From assembly GCF_020921035.1 (NCBI RefSeq), contig NC_063153.1:12834001-12898000 (forward strand): DNA of 64,000 nt, read 5' to 3'. The stretch comes from Rhodamnia argentea. Its lineage: Eukaryota > Streptophyta > Magnoliopsida > Myrtales > Myrtaceae. Of the stretch, positions 61,155 to 64,000 are shown in pieces. The notes beneath the pieces were generated by a model that was not told the DNA's origin, ran no database searches, and was given only the letters and a program-made list of their open reading frames with translations. A program made the position numbers and the translations under genes. Positions within the stretch are counted from its first letter, which is position 1. Each line of letters opens with the position of its first letter.

Positions 61155-62611
61155 GGCTCCGTTTGTTTCACGGAAAATATTTTCCCCAATTTCCAGTGTT
61201 TGGGGGGCGGAAAATGAGCGGTCAACGGAAAATACTTTCCGGTCAACAAAAAAAACCTTCTAAAACTAAGGAAAATGATTTCCTCATTTTGAGAAGAGGA
61301 AAACATTTTCCACACTTTTCATTCCTCCTCTCTTTCAACTATTTTTTTCTTTTTAATTATTTTTTTGCTTTCTTTTCGTTTTTTATTTTTCAGATAAAAT
61401 CCATTTTTTAATTACTTTCTTTATTATTATTTTTTTTGTCTTTTTTTTTTTAAGTATTCCTTCTTCTCCCTCGGCGGGTTGCCGTGCCTCGCCGCAGCCG
61501 GTGGCTCCGGCCTCGAGTAAGGAAAGCTATAGCGAGGAACAAAGTCGTGACGTCCTTCCCGAACTTCTCGTGCTCCACGCTGAGCTCGACGGCGGACTCG
61601 TTGCGCAAAATGACGTCGGCCTTCCGGTCTTGAGGCTCACCGCCTCGACGTAGTTGACGTCGACGAGTGGGTCGACGAGGCATTCAAAGGTCGATTCCGA
61701 GGCACCACCAAGGGTGGCCTCCGGGAGGCGCTGCGAGACCTCCGCGGCGTAGTCGACGGGGACCACCTTCATTTGTTTCCACAAAATTAGAGGCGCATCT
61801 CTCTCCCTCTGTTCTCACGCTTTTACTAACGGCCAGGCAAAGCTCCATTCTCTCTATTTTCACAAGTTTGCCCGATGGTGAACATTTGCCGAGAAAACGA
61901 TTCATAGCAGTCACCCATGAGCTCCCTTACTAAGCGGTGGCGACAACCGGGCGACTCTTCCCGCAGATTCTGATCACGGGAGACTTTTGAGGCCATGGAA
62001 ATTCATTGAAGACTTCACGGCCACAATAGAGAGCATGGTTGCGAGTCCCCCGCCTTGCAAGGTGGCAATTTCCGTGGGTGCAATAAGTTGACATACGGAA
62101 TTGATTTTGATTTGAGATTGTTGAAGCATCCCCGGAACTCACCATGAACTATGAGGCTCCTTCGCTTGAGACACCGCCGTTCGCACCATCGCCGACCCTA
62201 TCCGCAAGTAGGATCAAATCGATTTGATATTGTTTCAAATTCGGAAAGGTAACCTTGAACCAATTCACTTTAATTTTCCTTTATTTTTTAATTTCAAAAT
62301 ATAAAAAAAAAATCATAAAAAGAAAATCCAAAAAATTGCACCTTTGAAGTTCAAGTCAGAATTCATCGAAATTGCCAAATTGAACTTTTTTCATGAAATT
62401 GGTACCGGAAGGGCATTAATTAAAAAATTAATATAATCAAGTCTCCGAACTTAAAATAAGACGAATTTTCCTTACCAAACGGTGGAAAATATTTTCCGGA
62501 ACTTTTTCAAGTTTTTGCCAAACATCGGAAAAGGAAGTCATTTTCTTGGAAAATGACTTCCTAGAAAACATTTTCCGGAGAGGTCATATTTTTCGCGAAA
62601 CAAACGGAGCA
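61155..62611. mobile_element. Tourist-like (PIF/Harbinger) element, 1457 bases
   Basis: Ends 'ggctccgtttgtttc' and the complement of 'tgctccgtttgtttc' are flanked by TTA on each side (61152-61154 and 62612-62614). Subterminal regions are rich in 'ggaaaatattttcc' and its inversions. The middle (61460-61930) is unusually GC-rich for this neighbourhood, with open minus-strand frames (61450-61683 and 61527-61784) that look protein-like but match no family I recognise. It could be a captured host fragment. Confidence 0.7.
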
Positions 62612-62924
62612 TTAATGTCAATATCCCTTGATAACCGTAGGGCTTCATTTGGTCGTCGGAATAAAAAATTAAGGTAAAATATGTTTCATTTTATCTTGTG
62701 TTTGATAGATGTCCAAGATAAGATAAATGAGATATAGCCTAGATAAAAATGTCATAGGGGAGAAGGCGTGATAGATCCGGATAAAATTTCTTAATAGAGT
62801 AGCCATGACGAGAATCAGATTTTTTCTATAACCACCGTCTTTCCTTCGAGCTGGGTCGCTTGAAATGACCTTTCTTTCCTTTTTGATCCTGAATCCTTAG
62901 AAACAAGATTACATCTTGACGGAA

Positions 62925-63180
62925 AATGTGGCCAAAAAGTCCTAATCTTATTGCACTTTTACAAATTCAGTCTTAAACTTCTTAATTTTGCTAAATGAGT
63001 CCTAAACTTTTTAACGTTTTGTTAATTGAATCAATCCAATCAATTTTGTCTGAAAATCACCGATGTGGACGTCGATCTTATTACATGGCATGCCAACGCT
63101 AACATAAACATTCTTAGTAATATTTTAATAATTTTTAAAATTTATACGTTTTATTTTTTCTCCTTTTTTTCGTTTTTTTA
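62925..63180. mobile_element. Partial GGGA-family inverted-repeat element
   Basis: Left-arm motifs only: 'gccaaaaagtcctaat', 'acaaattcagtcttaaac', 'ctaaatgagtcctaaac', then 'gatgtggacgtcg' leading toward the core. No inverted right arm is present. It is interrupted or replaced by the hAT-derived MITE at 63203. Confidence 0.5.
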
Positions 63181-63202
63181 TTTCCAAAAAGGCCCTCGCC
63201 GG

Positions 63203-63460
63203 TAGACATGGCCATGGGCCAATTTAGGCCTAGAACTAGCCCGTGGAATAACCGGAACCGGCCCGGAACCGGCGGTTCCAAACGACCAAAAAATAAAATA
63301 AAAGGGGAAAACAGTTCTTTTCTTTTTTTTTAATCGAACCGGAACCGGCCCTTAAACCGGCGGTTCCGAACCGGAACCGGGACCGCCCTTCAAGGGCTGG
63401 TTCCGATTCAAGCATGGCCATGAACCGGAACCACCGGTTCACGACCCGTGGCCTTGTCTA
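63203..63460. mobile_element. Small hAT-derived element related to the 34642/49720 transposons
   Basis: Ends 'tagacatggccatggg' and the complement of 'tagacaaggccacggg', close to the 'tagtggtggccacggg' ends of the larger hAT copies. Flanking octamers 'ctcgccgg' (63195-63202) and 'ctcgctgg' (63461-63468) match in 7 of 8 bases. The 258-base body is packed with 'ggaaccgg' and 'ccggttcc' words, like the subterminal parts of the larger element, and has no coding capacity: a non-autonomous relative. Confidence 0.82.
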
Positions 63461-63680
63461 CTCGCTGGCCACGAGCGAGGGCCAGCCCCGACGGTGATGG
63501 CCTTGCCCAAATTTGGTCTTAGACAATCGAGTAACCCCCTTCTTCACGCACCGTGGTCTCTTGTCCACATCTCTTCGCGAGGAAGAGGTCGAGAATAATC
63601 CCAGAACCACGCAAATCGATCGAGAGTAGGGCAGTTAATGACACGACTGCAACATTTTGTGTTCTTGTCTAGATACTAAC

Positions 63681-63838
63681 GCGTTTGGATCACCTGCCAT
63701 AAAGGCAGGTGACGTACCCCAATCCCCACCCTCCATTTTTTTACCTCCATTTCAACCCCACCCCCCCCCATCTATAAACAAGGATGGAGGGTGGGGATCC
63801 AATGCATCCCCTGCCATTATGGCAGGGGAGCCGGATCC
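63681..63838. mobile_element. 158-base foldback MITE with perfect 9-base target duplication
   Basis: The flanks are identical: 'gatactaac' at 63672-63680 and 63839-63847. The arms pair through 'tccccaccctccat' (left) and 'atggagggtgggga' (right). Each arm also contains its own small hairpin, 'cctgccataaaggcagg' on the left and 'cctgccattatggcagg' on the right. No coding capacity. The 9-base duplication suggests Mutator-like transposition. Confidence 0.88.
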
Positions 63839-64000
63839 GATACTAACAAAGACTCATCGTACGTTCTTCTCAATCCCAAGAGAGGTAGACAAAAGAAAGA
63901 TTCCCTATAGCGTGAGCCACACGTGGTACACGTGGCATGTTATTGCAACGAAAGGCTGCCGTTCTCTTTAGTTATCTTCCTTTGATTCCAGTCGCCTAAT

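Overview
This window is nuclear DNA from a flowering plant, most likely a woody eudicot. The evidence is spliced genes with GT-AG introns, plant-only gene families (TRICHOME BIREFRINGENCE-LIKE, pollen-type LRR receptor kinase, LHCA6-type antenna protein), long AT-rich spacers and many small inverted-repeat transposons. The lineage cannot be fixed from these families; a Myrtales-like genome is only a guess.

Layout. Bases 1-20160 are gene-poor: transposon remains, degenerate tandem repeats, a Copia gag relic (about 4540-5190) and one decayed aspartic protease gene (10618-12025, minus). Bases 21364-24734 (plus) hold a complete five-exon TBL gene. A LAZ1/DUF300 membrane protein gene (25737-28404, minus), an LSM1-like pseudogene (30603-31404, plus), a DUF985 cupin gene (32154-33437, minus) and a decayed hAT transposon (34642-37594) follow. 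The order then starts again: TBL 3' fragment (38654 on), second LAZ1 (39903-42568), second LSM1 pseudogene (44779-45568), second cupin gene (46318-47608) and second hAT copy (49720-52727), ending in a complete LRR receptor kinase gene (53606-55670, minus). An LHCA6-like gene (56559-58198, minus) comes next. The last 6 kb is mostly transposons.

The main event is a direct tandem duplication of about 14.2 kb. Copy 1 is about 24491-38655 and copy 2 about 38655-53777. It ran from inside the last exon of the TBL gene to inside the last exon of the receptor kinase gene. Only the outer TBL and kinase genes are whole; the junction carries their broken 3' ends back to back, joined at a 3-base match. 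LAZ1 and the cupin gene are therefore present twice. The copies have started to differ: a tRNA-type SINE, itself hit by a terminal-inverted-repeat element, sits just upstream of cupin copy 2 only, and LAZ1 copy 1 appears to lack a splice acceptor that copy 2 keeps.

Several mobile elements have ends and target-site duplications readable base by base: hAT types with 8-base duplications, Mutator-type foldback elements with 9-base duplications, a Tourist-like element with TTA, and a family of long inverted-repeat elements built from a repeated motif of about 35 bases. I found no tRNA or rRNA genes and no operon-like or defence-type gene system. The genes are ordinary independent plant loci (cell-wall acetylation, membrane/vacuole trafficking, sugar-binding-like cupin, pollen receptor signalling, photosystem I antenna).
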